In this document: piece after piece, positions 23,575-34,918 of the stretch
Layout of the letters: the number at the start of each line of letters is the position of its first letter
Numbering within the stretch: position 1 is the stretch's first letter
NCBI GenBank assembly: GCA_000467715.1
Contig: AJFK01000311.1
Coordinates: 183,632-247,631 of the forward strand
Reading direction: 5' to 3'
Length of the DNA: 64,000 nucleotides
Source of the DNA: Hysterium pulicare CBS 123377
Lineage: Eukaryota; Ascomycota; Dothideomycetes; Hysteriales; Hysteriaceae
Made by a program: the position numbers and the translations under genes
The notes under the pieces: generated by a model
Database searches by the model: none
Told to the model about the DNA's origin: nothing
What the model saw: only the letters and a program-made list of their open reading frames with translations

Positions 23575-24799
23575 TCACGAGGCTGCCATTAATTTGTTTT
23601 GCTCTTGAGCTAACGTCAATCCTTCTGGTGCTTGCCTGAACAAGACTATTTCGGATTGCTTAAAGTAACGTCGTGCATCTGCATGGATGACCTGTCAGCT
23701 ATCTGCATGAAAGCCTGGAAGTGATCTGCACGGCTTTCGGAAGAGTTCGGGACTTCCTGGGTTATCGTACCTTCATCGATGAGGACTAGACTCAAATAAT
23801 AACGCGTAGAATACTTTTTGTTGACTTCCCGGAAAGTGGGCGTTAGATCAAAACCTCCAAGGAATAGTCGTATGGGGATTGTCTCTCCTGCATTGTTGTT
23901 AGCTTGCTGACATGATACCAAGTGGCTGTGACTGGTGTACCCCTCGACGGTGAGCCATCCATGATCTACAACAAATTAGTTTGGCTTCTTGATTCATGCT
24001 TGCAAGACTCCTACCTCGAATCGCACCAAAGTCTCGCTCTCGTTGTATTGATTTGGTGCTGCACCCGTCGTTTCTCTGCGAATGATGGAGAGCTCCATGT
24101 GCTTGATCTTTAACCGCACGAGGAGGAAGTATATTCGCCCAACGATCACATCTTTCAGATGATATTTTGACTTTGAATACTCAAACTCAATATGCAAGCA
24201 GTCTTCTATACCCACGTCCATCTTGATCGAGCTATTTGTCTCTGGTGGTATCCTGTACGAGTATACCCAAAGATCCTTCTCTCGAACAACATCCGCCATG
24301 CGACGGGATACTGTGACACGAACAAAGTAACGTAGCTTGACGTTGATGCCGTTATAGGACTCGTACTGCTTTTCAACATTCTTGAAGTTGAAGTCGAAGG
24401 TCTGGGGATGCTGGAGGTCGCCGGGCGCTGCCAACTCTTGGCCTAGGGATAGGAACTCATAATGGTTTCCACGGTCGAAGAACATCTCTACGTCACAGAA
24501 TACACATATTAGTACACGGACATGCTGGGCGGAATAGAATGTACAGAGTAGAGCCGCCTGCCGCAGCTTCGCACAAACTTACCAATAGTCCCAATAAATT
24601 GTACCTTTATACCGGTGTGCTCCAGGCGCTTCCCATCTTTCGGTCGAATTGTGACTGCACCCTTCACAGACTCGCCATCGAGGTATAGCGGGACCTTCTC
24701 TTTTCTGTTCTTCTCGAGCTTGACGTCCACCATAGACCGCTCATCAGTGTCTTCGAGGACGATATCGATATCGACTGGGGTAGAGAAGAAGTACGACAT
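23575..24799 (-). CDS. vps26: Retromer subunit Vps26
   Basis: Five exons: 24799-24583, 24487-24015, 23965-23941 (25 nt), 23887-23771, 23678-23575; the sum gives 311 aa, the usual Vps26 size. The arrestin-like fold is clear: MSYFFSTPVDIDIVLED at the start, HTGIKVQFIGTIEMFFDRG, YESYNGINVKLRYFVRVTV, GIEDCLHIEFEYSKSKYHLK, then IMDGSPSRGETIPIRLFLGG and VNKKYSTRYYLSLVLIDE, ending RRYFKQSEIVLFRQ. Vps26 pairs with Vps35 and Vps29 on endosomes and returns cargo receptors to the Golgi. The 25-nt exon encodes IMDGSPSRG and is needed to join the two beta-sandwich strands. Identity is secure. Confidence 0.96.
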
Positions 24800-26091
24800 G
24801 GCCGGTTAGTTAAATCCTCTGGCGTCAATGTCCTGTCTTGCTGGTAAACGTTGGTCCGGGTGTTGCTGTCCGTAGCTCGTCGCATCAAGCTCACCCATAT
24901 GCCTGGTGTACCTCCTAAAAACGGTTAGGTCAGATTCCTTACGTAATTGCGGCTCAATGTTGACACCGCCACACCTGACACTCAGCCTTACAAGGTCGGC
25001 ATGCTGACTCTTCAACGTCTACGGGATATCATCTGGCGATTCCTTGATGTTCTTGCCATACGCATTGCCCTTGATTTCTTCAGCAATGTCACAGGCATTC
25101 TCCAACTCTGCAAGTATCTTATGGCACAAGTTAATGAGCATGTTGCGTGGAATTTACAGGTTGTTTTGGACACGATGCACACGATCAGTTGCGACTTCCG
25201 TCTGATATCTTCACACCTTGCTCTTAAAAGCTGTGTTGTTCTAGATGCAATCCAACAGCTCAACCACCCGGATTGTGCTGCCTGTTCAATTATGTGCGGA
25301 TATTAATTCTAGGCGGACCGAAAATTCTCAATGTGACCCCCACGCGGTATTATTCAACATTCCTACGCCACGAGAATCGGTGTAGAGGAGGCCACGCTTC
25401 GCGAGTTGCATTATTGCTGCAGTTAGAGCTGAGAATTGCATGCAACGCATTTATTGGAGAGCATGCACCACGGCATAACGGGCAATGTCCCCGTCTGAGG
25501 GGAAGCAACAATGATCATGTGCTGGCAGCCCTGCAGGAGTACCTGAGGATGGAGATCAGCCTTCGACAAAAGTGCGGGGATGGAAATCGGAATCACGGTG
25601 GGACCTTTGATCCGCCACTTTCATCCCACGCTTCACTGCTCTAATTTTCAAACGCCGACAACTCTAACGTCAAGCCCGAAGCCGGAGGCGCCTGGCATGC
25701 CCTCTAATTCGTGGACTCTGCCAAACGCTTGCCTGTTGCGGTCAGCTGGTGTCGGATTGCGCGGAGGCGGTATCGTCGTAACATCAAACGCTTGGCTTTC
25801 TTAATTCTGCACTGAAAAGCTGTTCCCCATCCCTGCCGTTATTGGGACCCGCTGGGCGGGACGGCGGATGCTTCGAGATTGACAGTCGCCGCTCCCTTAA
25901 GAACAGCCGTAGTCCCCAGTCAATCACTTGGGATTATGCAACACCTTGAACAGTTTCCTTTAGGTCCCAACACACACTGTCACTCAGTACATCTCATTCA
26001 AACTTCTTTTATGTGAATATACTCAGCATTGAGCATACACCGCACATCCCAGTCCCTACACCCCAGATTCTGACAACGCTCATTCACCAAG
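24800..26091. other. Divergent promoter region, 1.3 kb
   Basis: Between the starts of vps26 (-) and the gluconokinase gene (+). Overlapping short frames only; no supported gene or RNA. Confidence 0.6.
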
Positions 26092-26808
26092 ATGCTCCAA
26101 ACGTACGAGCAGAGTCCTGTGCTTTTTCGCACTACCTCGAATGTCAATTCCACCACAAGACCCAAGGCTGCTATGGCCAAGCCCAACCAGAACCACATCC
26201 TGATCGTTACCGGCCCTGCAGGTTGTGGCAAAAGCACTGTTGCCAAATACCTCGCAGATCAATACTCGTTCGACTATATCGAGGGTGATGATGTTAGTCT
26301 ACTTCACCCCTTTGTTGGATTATTGCTAACCAATCTTCAGTATCACCCACAAGCGAACATTCAGAAGATGGCCGCGGGGATTCCTTTGAATGACGCCGAC
26401 AGATGGGATTGGTTGATTCTCCTTCGTGAACAAGCGTTGGCCGCTTTGACAAAGGGTGCCAGAGGGGTCGTTGTCACCTGTAGCGCCCTTAAGAAAAAGT
26501 ATCGAGACGTTATTCGTCTTGCCCCAATGTACGATGGCAACCACAGCGTCTCTGTCCATTTCATCTACCTCCGGGCGACTGCAGAGCTACTTTTGTCTCG
26601 AGTCAGAGGCAGACAAGGTCATTATTTCAAAGACAGTATGGTCCTCAGCCAACTGAGGACTTTGGAGGAACCGGATGCAAAGGAGAAGGAACAACTCAAG
26701 GACGTCACTTGCATCGATGTTAGTGGGACTATGGCAGAGGTACAAAAGCTCGCTATTGGTGCGGTGAACCAAGTGTTGGCTGAAGACGTGGTGGGAATGG
26801 CCTCATGA
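26092..26808 (+). CDS. Gluconokinase
   Basis: Exons 26092-26292 and 26341-26808, giving 222 aa. The P-loop GPAGCGKST is at residues 41-49, followed by FDYIEGDDYHPQANIQKM, the gluconate-pocket signature of GntK, then PLNDADRWDWL, VVTCSALKKKYRD and FIYLRA. It phosphorylates D-gluconate to 6-phosphogluconate with ATP, feeding the pentose phosphate pathway, in the cytosol. The 48-nt intron (26293-26340; ends GTTAGT and CTTCAG) lies inside the GDD-YHP motif; it is a multiple of three without a stop, so an unspliced mRNA would still be open but carry 16 extra residues in the active site. Translation may begin at the ATG at 26092 or at 26173 (MAKPNQ); the extra 27 residues look disordered. Confidence 0.93.
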   Translation: MLQTYEQSPVLFRTTSNVNSTTRPKAAMAKPNQNHILIVTGPAGCGKSTVAKYLADQYSFDYIEGDDVSLLHPFVGLLLTNLQYHPQANIQKMAAGIPLNDADRWDWLILLREQALAALTKGARGVVVTCSALKKKYRDVIRLAPMYDGNHSVSVHFIYLRATAELLLSRVRGRQGHYFKDSMVLSQLRTLEEPDAKEKEQLKDVTCIDVSGTMAEVQKLAIGAVNQVLAEDVVGMAS

Positions 26809-28004
26809 CCAGACGACGATGAATATTTTGTTTTTCTGCCTTCGGTTGGAATCCTGCCCTTGGCTATTTCCTAGCGTTCAAGCATGGCTGGCGTAATTCG
26901 TTGGCATTTCGAGGCTTTCCAAAAAATGGCGCATAATATAACTGGCGCAATATATTATACCCTTTGGTGCGCCTGGGGTATCTGGCTTTCCTTGTGGACG
27001 GCGAGGATGAGGGCTTACTCTGCATATGTGGGGCTGATTAAGAAAATGCCATGGCGATGAGGGGATTAGCTAGACGTGTCTTTGGAGGTATCATTGCTCC
27101 GGATCTTTCAATTCAAAGGATGTTTCTTGAAGATGCGACGTCTAAATAAAATGTGCGACCATGATCCATTCTATCGGAGAGGGCAGACCAAGCCGTATCG
27201 GTGGTGACCTGCAGCGATAGCTGCCTTGCACGTGCTCTTATCCTTCGAACAATTGGGCTCTTTAGGGACGCATATCGGAGTATTGACTTGTAAAGCTAAG
27301 CCCATATTGAAAGTGGTATTCAAATACCTAATATCTTAGAACTTTCCCCAGACCTCTAAGATAAGAAATACTGAAACTAGTACTTTTGATATAGGCTTGA
27401 AAAGCGCAACTCACTTTGATGTCGTTCACCAAGTCAAAACTACTCATGTAGGCTAGTTCCACCGAATTCGTAGGAGCAGACACACCTCTTTGAAAGCTAC
27501 ATATCAAACAGTCATTCATCCTACCCATCTAGGTACCTAGGTATGCGACCCTGATAAGATACTCAGTACGTGCACGGCCCCGTTTAGAATCTTTGTTGCA
27601 ACCTACCCCACGCTTCCCCAGGTTGGGCCGTTTAACCGGTTCTCTAGACGCCTCTACTTCACCTCCGGAATTATCTAATAAAGATACTTTCATTACCGCA
27701 GTCAATCAGTTAACAGGCTAACTCCTTCGACTCATCACTTCTGTAAACATACCAGTTTGTAGGAAATCGGCAGCAGTTGCATGACAAAATCTTCTCTCCC
27801 GGTGATGGGTTCAGGTTGGTTAAACCATTCAACGCTTGATGCTTCAGGACTAGATCCGGGCGGAGGACGTCACATTCTCACGCTCACGCTGTGCCGGCTG
27901 TCATCGGCTTTACATTCACAAACATCGATCAGTGCCTCGGGGTGCACATAATACTCCAATGGATTACGAAAAGTCTACCAAGACACCTCTACGATACCTC
28001 CAAG
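26809..28004. other. Intergenic, 1.2 kb
   Basis: Contains the 3' flank of the gluconokinase gene and the BCKDH E2 promoter. A palindromic AGGTACCTAGGTA element is at 27531-27543. No gene supported. Confidence 0.6.
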
Positions 28005-29665
28005 ATGAAGAACATTGTCGCTAGAGAAGTTGGCAGACTTATTGTCCGTGATGCCACCACGATCCGAAGTTCCTACGCATGTAAACACTTCAAATCCTCC
28101 AGAATACCACGACAGCAACCTCAGAGGCAGTTTCACACTTCGCTACAACTGAAAGTGGTCAAGCCATATCTGTTGGCAGATATCGGAGAAGGTATGGTGC
28201 TCAATTTACGTGATCATTGAGCTAGCTGACATGCGCAGGTATAACGGAATGTCAGGTCATCCAGTGGTTTGTCAAGCCAGGAGCACGCGTGGAACAATTC
28301 GACCCCATATGTGAAGTTCAATCTGATAAAGCTTCGGTGGAGGTAGGTATTGAAGCGACAGTCTTGGAAAACACGGCTGATCATTTATAGATTACCTCGC
28401 GGTTCGATGGAGTGATCAAGAAGCTGTATTATGAACCGGATGACATGGCTAAAGTTGGCAAGGTATGATATGCAGCATAACTCTCCACCCACACATTTGA
28501 TACTGAATTCTCGAAGCCACTAGTAGATATAGACATCCAGAGCGAAATATCCGCTGCCGACGAAGCTCTGCTGGTTGGTGGATTGGCAAAGGAGGCTGAT
28601 AAAGGCGCACCAAAACAGGAGAAACAAGAGCAGAACAAGGATGATGGGCTTGAGTTAGGAAGGAATGACACAAAAGCTGTAATAGGAGATGCTCCTCCAC
28701 CAGTACCTTCACAATCACTTCCAGCCGAACCCTCAAAAGACCAATCCATGCCACATCGACCACCAGGCAAACATTCAACACTAGCCACACCCGCCGTTCG
28801 TCATATTACAAAGGAGCTGAAACTGAACATTGAAGATATCGAAGGGACGGGCAAAGAAGGTCGTGTGACTAAAGGAGATGTCCAAAGCTACGCGGATGCT
28901 CAGAAGAATACCGATACAGCAGCAGCACCAAGTCGAGCACCAGCGGCACAAGCCGAAGATCATGTTCGACAACTTACACCGGTTCAAAGTGGAATGTACA
29001 AACAGATGACACGATCGCTATCTATCCCGCACTTCCTCTACACTGACAATGTGGACTTCACACCCCTCAATTCCCTTCGAAAGAAACTCAACTCCCCCAA
29101 AGAAAAGTCTCAAAAACTCTCGGCGCTCCCCTTCATAGTAAAAGCAGTATCTCTTTCTCTGCAATCATATCCCCTCCTCAATTCTCATCTAGACACAACT
29201 ACAAATCCGGATAAACCGCAGATGCTGGTAAAAGGCCAACATAACATTGGCATCGCTATCGATTCACCGTCGGGTCTTCTTGTTCCCGTTGTGAAAAACG
29301 TTCAATCTCATTCGATCGAATCCCTCGCAGGAGAAATCAGTCGACTCAGCAACCTTGCTCGAACCGGGAAACTAAGCTCCGCGGATCTAAGCGGGGCAAC
29401 CTTTACTCTGAGCAACATCGGCAGCATCGGAGGCACAGCTGTCGCTCCAATCATCGTCAGTCCTCAAGTAGCCATTCTTGGAGTTGGGAGGGCAAGAGCT
29501 GTACCGGCTTTTGGTGAAAATGGAGAATTGGTGAGAAAAGAAGAATGTGTTTTTAGCTGGAGCGCGGACCATCGGGTGATTGATGGAGCCATGGCTGCCA
29601 GATGTGCTGAATCCGTGAGGCAAGTATTGGAAAATATAGAGGGCATGCTGGTCAGATTACGATGA
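28005..29665 (+). CDS. Branched-chain 2-oxoacid dehydrogenase E2 (dihydrolipoyl transacylase)
   Basis: Four exons: 28005-28191, 28239-28342, 28391-28462, 28517-29665, giving 503 aa. The N-terminus is Arg-rich and lacks acids ([18 protein letters not shown] ... RQFHTS), fitting a mitochondrial presequence. The lipoyl domain (about 52-127) has the lipoylation site in SDKAS at Lys93; the peripheral-subunit-binding domain is near 211-247 ([20 protein letters not shown]); the catalytic acyltransferase domain ends with DHRVIDGA, giving His473 and Asp477. [21 protein letters not shown] is typical of the BCKDH E2 rather than the pyruvate E2. It transfers the branched-chain acyl group to CoA in valine, leucine and isoleucine breakdown. 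A charged 80-residue linker separates the first two domains. Confidence 0.94.
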
Positions 29666-30302
29666 TGCAATCATAATTGCAATACGGAAAAACTGGGATA
29701 TCTAGCTAGACATCTATTGAAGGGAAAAGTCGTGTTATGCCTTACGATCATACATTATTACACGAAGGAGGGTGAACTAAATATCGGCCTTCTAACACTA
29801 GCAGTCTTTACAGGCTTTTCGGACTTAGTGAAAGGCCTTCAAAGGGATATGCTGCTTGAAAGTATTTTTCCCTATTGAATAGGTGTAAGTAAGTTTCTAC
29901 CTTTCCAAACCTCTGTTAACCCTTATGGGTGCCGTTCACGTCCTTTCACATGGTTGTTTAGCATCTGCTTTAGGCAATAAGGTGATTTCGCTGCTGTAGG
30001 CTTAATTACTCTATTTCTCGTACTTCTTCTCTAATTTTAAGTAGCTAATAAAAAGGATTAGTAGATATATATCTACACTTCTCTATGCTTAAGGTATGTA
30101 ACATCTTTTGATTTATGAAGGGTCTGGATAGTGGGGGAGAATCTTATCGATATCGCTCACGGTAGGCCTAGCGTCATAGGGCTGAGAGGTACAGCCCGCC
30201 ACCAAAAAGCTCAATGCACGATGCATCTACCTAGATCCATCATTTCTCTCCAATTGAACTCCACCTCCACCTTACATATCGCACTCCCAACTTTTAGACG
30301 CA
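29666..30302. other. Intergenic with AT-rich patch
   Basis: Upstream part of vps25. Bases about 29990-30090 are AT-rich with short self-similar TAATTTTA and AGTAGATATA words, possibly a decayed repeat. No gene seen. Confidence 0.5.
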
Positions 30303-31079
30303 ATGACAGCCATACCGCCATCCCCAACTCCCACGCCCTCAACCGCCACCACGACAACCTCTTCCTCCGCCTCAATCCTCACCCCCTCCACCACAACCGC
30401 CGCCTCTTCCTCCGACACCCACACCTTCCCACCCAATCCAACCACTCAAACCCCGACCCCCCAACCCTCCACAACCTCCTTCTCCACCGCAGCCCCAACA
30501 AACGAATTCGCCTTCCCACCGCACTACTCCTTCCCGCCCTTCTTCACCCTCCAACCCGTCCTCTCAACCCGCACCTCCCAGCTCCACTCCTGGTCCTCTC
30601 TAATCCAATCCCACTGCCGCCACAACCGCACATTCGCCCTCTCGCTCATCGACACCCTCGAAACACCCCTCTTCCACAACCGCGCTCTCGCCCGCCGCCT
30701 CTCCCTCCGCGACGCCCGCGCCATCGTGGAGTGGATGACGACTTCGGAAGGCGGACACCGCGCCGAGTGGATAGATGCGGGTGGTGGGGGTAAGAAGAGG
30801 GGCGGTGGCGTGGATGAAGAGAGTGCGGGGGGTAGGTTTTATGTCTATTGGCGCAGGCCGGAGGAGTGGGCGAGTGTGATTGAGAAGTGGGTGGAGGAGA
30901 CGGGACAGAAGGGGACGGTGTTGACGCTGTATGAGATTGTGGAGAGTGATGCTACGAGCAGGGAGGAGTTTCATGGTATGGATGGCGAGTTGTTGCAGAG
31001 GAGTTTGCAGGGGTTGGTGAAGAGGGGGAGGGCGCAGGTTTTTGGGGAGAGTGAGGGAATGGGTGTGAAGTTTTTTTGA
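30303..31079 (+). CDS. vps25: ESCRT-II subunit Vps25
   Basis: Single exon, 258 aa. The Vps25 core starts at about residue 65 with FAFPPHYSFPPFFTLQP (the PPF motif that contacts Vps22/Vps36), then QLHSWSSLI, and ends LLQRSLQGLVKRGRAQVFGE and GVKFF, the second winged-helix domain. ESCRT-II sorts ubiquitylated cargo into multivesicular bodies. Two features differ from the compact family form of about 180-200 aa: an N-terminal Ser/Thr/Pro-rich extension of about 65 residues and a Gly/Lys-rich insert near residues 158-175. Codons are NNC-rich up to about 30725 and NNG-rich afterwards, an abrupt change. The start at 30303 is the first ATG; a later start inside the low-complexity stretch is not available as Met. 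Confidence 0.94.
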   Translation: MTAIPPSPTPTPSTATTTTSSSASILTPSTTTAASSSDTHTFPPNPTTQTPTPQPSTTSFSTAAPTNEFAFPPHYSFPPFFTLQPVLSTRTSQLHSWSSLIQSHCRHNRTFALSLIDTLETPLFHNRALARRLSLRDARAIVEWMTTSEGGHRAEWIDAGGGGKKRGGGVDEESAGGRFYVYWRRPEEWASVIEKWVEETGQKGTVLTLYEIVESDATSREEFHGMDGELLQRSLQGLVKRGRAQVFGESEGMGVKFF

Positions 31080-31501
31080 GGACATGATTGGGGCTTTGGC
31101 AGTTGAGTTGAATATATGGTGGTAAGATGACTATGTGGTTGGATTGGCATGTGTATTGAAGAAAGGTTCGTATATCAATATCAGATTAATACTACTCCAT
31201 AGATCATACTATGATTCCTTCGCTGACATCTGATAGGCAAGTACATCTTATACCATGCCCCGTGCAGCCATGCGAGTATAGAAGAGACTCAGGATGGTCT
31301 CCGTCATAGACCATGCTCCACCGAAAGACTCCGAGTCCATGCAACAATATCATAACATAATAACTGGAACAATATACGGATAAAGCCCCCTGCCGCATTT
31401 GACGACCATGCTAAAGGGATTATCTATGGTTACGCGAAACGGAACATTGCCATTACAGCATACATTCCACAACCTGCAAAAGCTTTCGTCTGCCTCTTCA
31501 G
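31080..31501. other. Convergent intergenic, 0.4 kb
   Basis: 3' flanks of vps25 and the BRCT gene; nothing else seen. Confidence 0.6.
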
Positions 31502-34307
31502 CTAGACTTTCACTATCTCCTCACTCAACTCCCAATCCGGATCCCAGTGTACGTACTGTGCCATCGCAACGAAAAGCAGCCATTCAGTCTTGACGATACG
31601 CGGAATCATGTTGTGCTTCTTCGCCATCTCCCTAAACTTGGTCCAAAGCGGGAATTCCTTTTTGTTGGCTTCCGAAATCAGGTATAAAACATCGCCTTCA
31701 TCCTCCTCTTGATTCTGGGTGAGCTCTTGGTTCTCCGGAGCGTCGTCGATAGCTCGGTGTGAAGGATTGACAGAAGCACGACCTTTCCACAGATGACACT
31801 CGCCTCCGTTCGCCACAATTATGGTCTTGAAGGTGTCGAAACCGCCAGTGACCCCCTCGGTGCAGAAAATGGCCCAGTTTTTCAGGAGACGCTTTTTGTT
31901 CTGTCGTGCGCGTTCTAGTGCCTCGCTCATTCGGAAACCATTCACTTTCTCGAATTGTCGGTCTTCTAACAGATGTTTCTCTGGTGGTGGTAACTTATGG
32001 TTTTTGAGAGCGTAATCGATGAAGGAGCTAGATATAAGAGTCGGAGCTGTAGCCAGGGCAGCTACAAATTTCTTTGTACGCACGAATCTAGGAGCGCAGA
32101 CTAGATCTGCTTTCAAGGGGTCGTCGACGAAGAAGAGGCCGATTTCGCGAAGTTTGGCCTATTGACCGCGTTAGCTAGAGGATCGTAATTACACGCGAGA
32201 AATTGATCCTTACCTTGTCAGCGGACTCCTTATTAGGGTTGCTAGCCCAACGCTCGTCATTCTTAGTCAGTAGCATCCGATATTTGATCGGAGTTAGTTT
32301 GTCCTTCTTCGCCCTTTTGGTCTTTTTGGTCGGTTCGTCGGCTTCTTCATCGACTTCCGGGGACGCTTCGTCAACTTCCATCTCGTCGAAGGATCGCTTG
32401 CTTCCTGTTGATTCCCGGCCTGAGGACTTCGAACCAGGTTTTTCTGCCACCTCCGCACTCTTGTCTCTCTTCCCTCCGTGGATGACGCCGCCTTTGCGCT
32501 TCTTCTCCTTCTGGTACTGCGCAATGTCATCAGCTGATTCATGGATTTTAGATAGTGCGCGGTCTTTTGCCCCACGACTACCCGTCGTCCCTGGTGTCTC
32601 GTTCTCCTTCCCATCAATGACACGCGGTGCAACAGGCGTCTGAGCGTCAGCTGCACTCTTGGTGCGCTTGATCTTGTCTACAACAGGCGTACCACGCGCA
32701 GCGGGATCACTAGTCACGCGAGCTTTGGGTACACTTGATGCAGGAACGTCGGTTTGCTCGGAGTCGGCCATTGTTGTGCTTGGTTGCCACCTCTCCTTCT
32801 TTTGACGCTTCGGTTTAGGCTTCACATAGACTTCCTCGACTGCGGCCGGATCAATTTGTGTCTGTCCGAGGACCTCTCCCAAATTAGTCCGTGGAGGGAA
32901 ATGCGTATATCGAGTATCCGTAAGAGTCTGCAACTGGCATCTCGCGTAGCTTTCCTCAAGCCACAGGTGGTTGACGACGTGCACATTCCACTCTTTTGCT
33001 GCCTCACATTTTTCGCTTGCCATGTGGGCGGTAATGAGATGAGTGTTGTCTTGTCGGAATGTCTTAGTGAACTCGGCCCCAGAGGCTTTGACTAAGCTTT
33101 CCAGATAAATACGAGCATCTCCAGTGAAATTGGAAATGCTGATTTTGAAGTTCTCGAAGCCTGCAATACCTTGGTGAGGAATGGGATAGTGGAGCATGCG
33201 GCGCATGGGAGAGGTCCATTCATTGTGAGCAATGAGGTAGTAGAGCCAGCTGAGATTCCCGACATCTTTCTTTGCCAATGAAGCTTTGACGTAGTCTGGC
33301 CCACTGCGGTAATTACAGACGTAGATGTCTGCTTCGTCGACCTTGGTTGTCGTCCGGCCTCTTCCATCCTTGATCAGGTCTTCGATAGCCCCTCGTAGAT
33401 GACTGCTCAAGTTGAGGTCATCAGAAAGCATGACACTCTTTCCACTGAAAGCTTGGATCGGGCGCGCTTGATGTGAGGCCGGAGAGCTTTGCGGTGTGGG
33501 AACTTCTGCGGGATTCGGTACCGTGGCGTCAAGAATATATGGACTGGTTCGACCGGCCGGAGGAACTGGTGCGTCATGGTTTAGGATTTCAGGATCTGGT
33601 AGAGTGTATGGGCGTTCGGAGATCTTGCGACCAAGTCTCAAGCAGTCGTCGAACCTGTATGTTTACTCAGTAATGGAAGCATAGCAAGAGCATCAGAGGT
33701 CCCACCAATGAGGTAGCACGATGTGACACCTGAGATGTTTTGTAGCGGCAATCTGACACCTCTCTTCATTGAAGTCCAGAGCCACAAGATGTGTCACTAA
33801 TTTCGAAAGCGCAGCCGAATGTTGTCCGCCCAAAGCAATGACCCCGCCAATGATAGCGTCTTTGTCGCCTTCAGGAAGGTTACCGGTGGCTACAATAACA
33901 TCGCTCATGAATAGAGCAGGATCGGGGCTGTAGGATCGAGGATTTGCAACTCTGTTCCTAGTCAAGCACGCTTCAACCCATGTCGGCTTGACTACATGTA
34001 TGAACTTGTCCAGGGCTGCATTGTAGTCGGGGAAATCAGACGTGGTAGAGATGATGTGTGTTAAGCCGGAAAGACGCGTGATACGGCCATTTTCCTCATC
34101 AAAGTGAATGAGAGATCCGCCATTGTTCACTACGGCATCTCCCAACTACGATATGTCAGTACCCGCGTTGAACCAGACGCGTCAGGAAGGCCTACGTACC
34201 CGGAGCATAAACTCTTTGCTGAAGGCCGAGTTCGGAATTATGGTGAAGACGAGGTCGGCGAACAATGGCTGGCCCAGATGTATTTCCGTGACCGAGTCCT
34301 CAGCCAT
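31502..34307 (-). CDS. Multi-BRCT DNA-damage scaffold, Rtt107/Brc1 type
   Basis: Four exons: 34307-34200, 34145-33706, 33654-32214, 32158-31502, giving 881 aa. Four BRCT repeats occupy about residues 10-420 (landmarks KPTWVEACLTRNRV, HIVLPHWFDDCLRLGRKIS, SWLYYLIAHNEWTSPM, NVHVVNHLWLEESYARC); a charged Lys/Glu/Ser linker rich in possible nuclear signals follows, then a C-terminal BRCT pair (about 640-870) with WAIFCTEGVTGGFDTFK and RIVKTEWLLFVAMAQ. Six BRCTs in a 4+2 arrangement is the plan of budding yeast Rtt107 and fission yeast Brc1, scaffolds that bind phosphorylated H2A at stalled forks and recruit Slx4 and Smc5/6. The start MAEDSVTEIHLGQPLFADLV is well placed before the first repeat. 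Family is confident; ortholog naming is by architecture. Confidence 0.9.
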
Positions 34308-34918
34308 TGTGGGTGGTAGTAGTGGGGTTTATCGTGGTGGTTGTATGGTTTGGTTTGGGAGAGCCCATTGGGATCTATTGTTACGCGACAGCACATGACG
34401 GTAGTGCGCTCGGACCACCTGGGTCACTCTAAGGAACGGAAAGCGCAAATTCTCGGGAGTAGTCCGAAGGTTGTGCATCATGGACATCTCGTTACATTCA
34501 CTCGGATGGTGCTGTTTTCCCGTGCATATGTACCAAGTTCTGTCCGTTGGTACGCCGGCTTTGTTCGTCTACGGCGACCTAGGTACCTAGGTACCGTATG
34601 TTCTTCCGAAGCCCAGTGAAAGTGGCCGAATATAGTAGACGTGATGAATAGCCTCGGCCCCGGGTCCCATGTCACAATCCACGCGGCAGTTGATCGACTT
34701 CAACCTCACACATCTTTTAACATTCGCATTGCCTCGTGATTGTTTGGTACGCCGCCATACACACTCAGGTGCTTCAATTTGCTCAACCGCGCTCCCTTCT
34801 CCATCGCATATCCGCGGCGTGGCGAGATTTGGATTGCTGTATTCGACGTCGTGACTTCGTTGGCTTCTTATTTCAAGCTGCCATTTTTCATGTTTGTACA
34901 ACATCATTATAACGAACA
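34308..34918. other. Divergent promoter region, 0.6 kb
   Basis: Shared by the BRCT gene (-) and the hydrolase gene (+). Carries the palindromic run ACCTAGGTACCTAGGTACC at 34577-34595. Confidence 0.7.
34577..34595. repeat. Tandem palindrome CCTAGGTACCTAGG
   Basis: ACCTAGGTACCTAGGTACC is two overlapping copies of the palindrome TACCTAGGTA. Shorter forms are at 27531-27543 and 44034-44044, all between genes. Whether it binds a protein or is a frequent genomic word is unknown. Confidence 0.8.
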
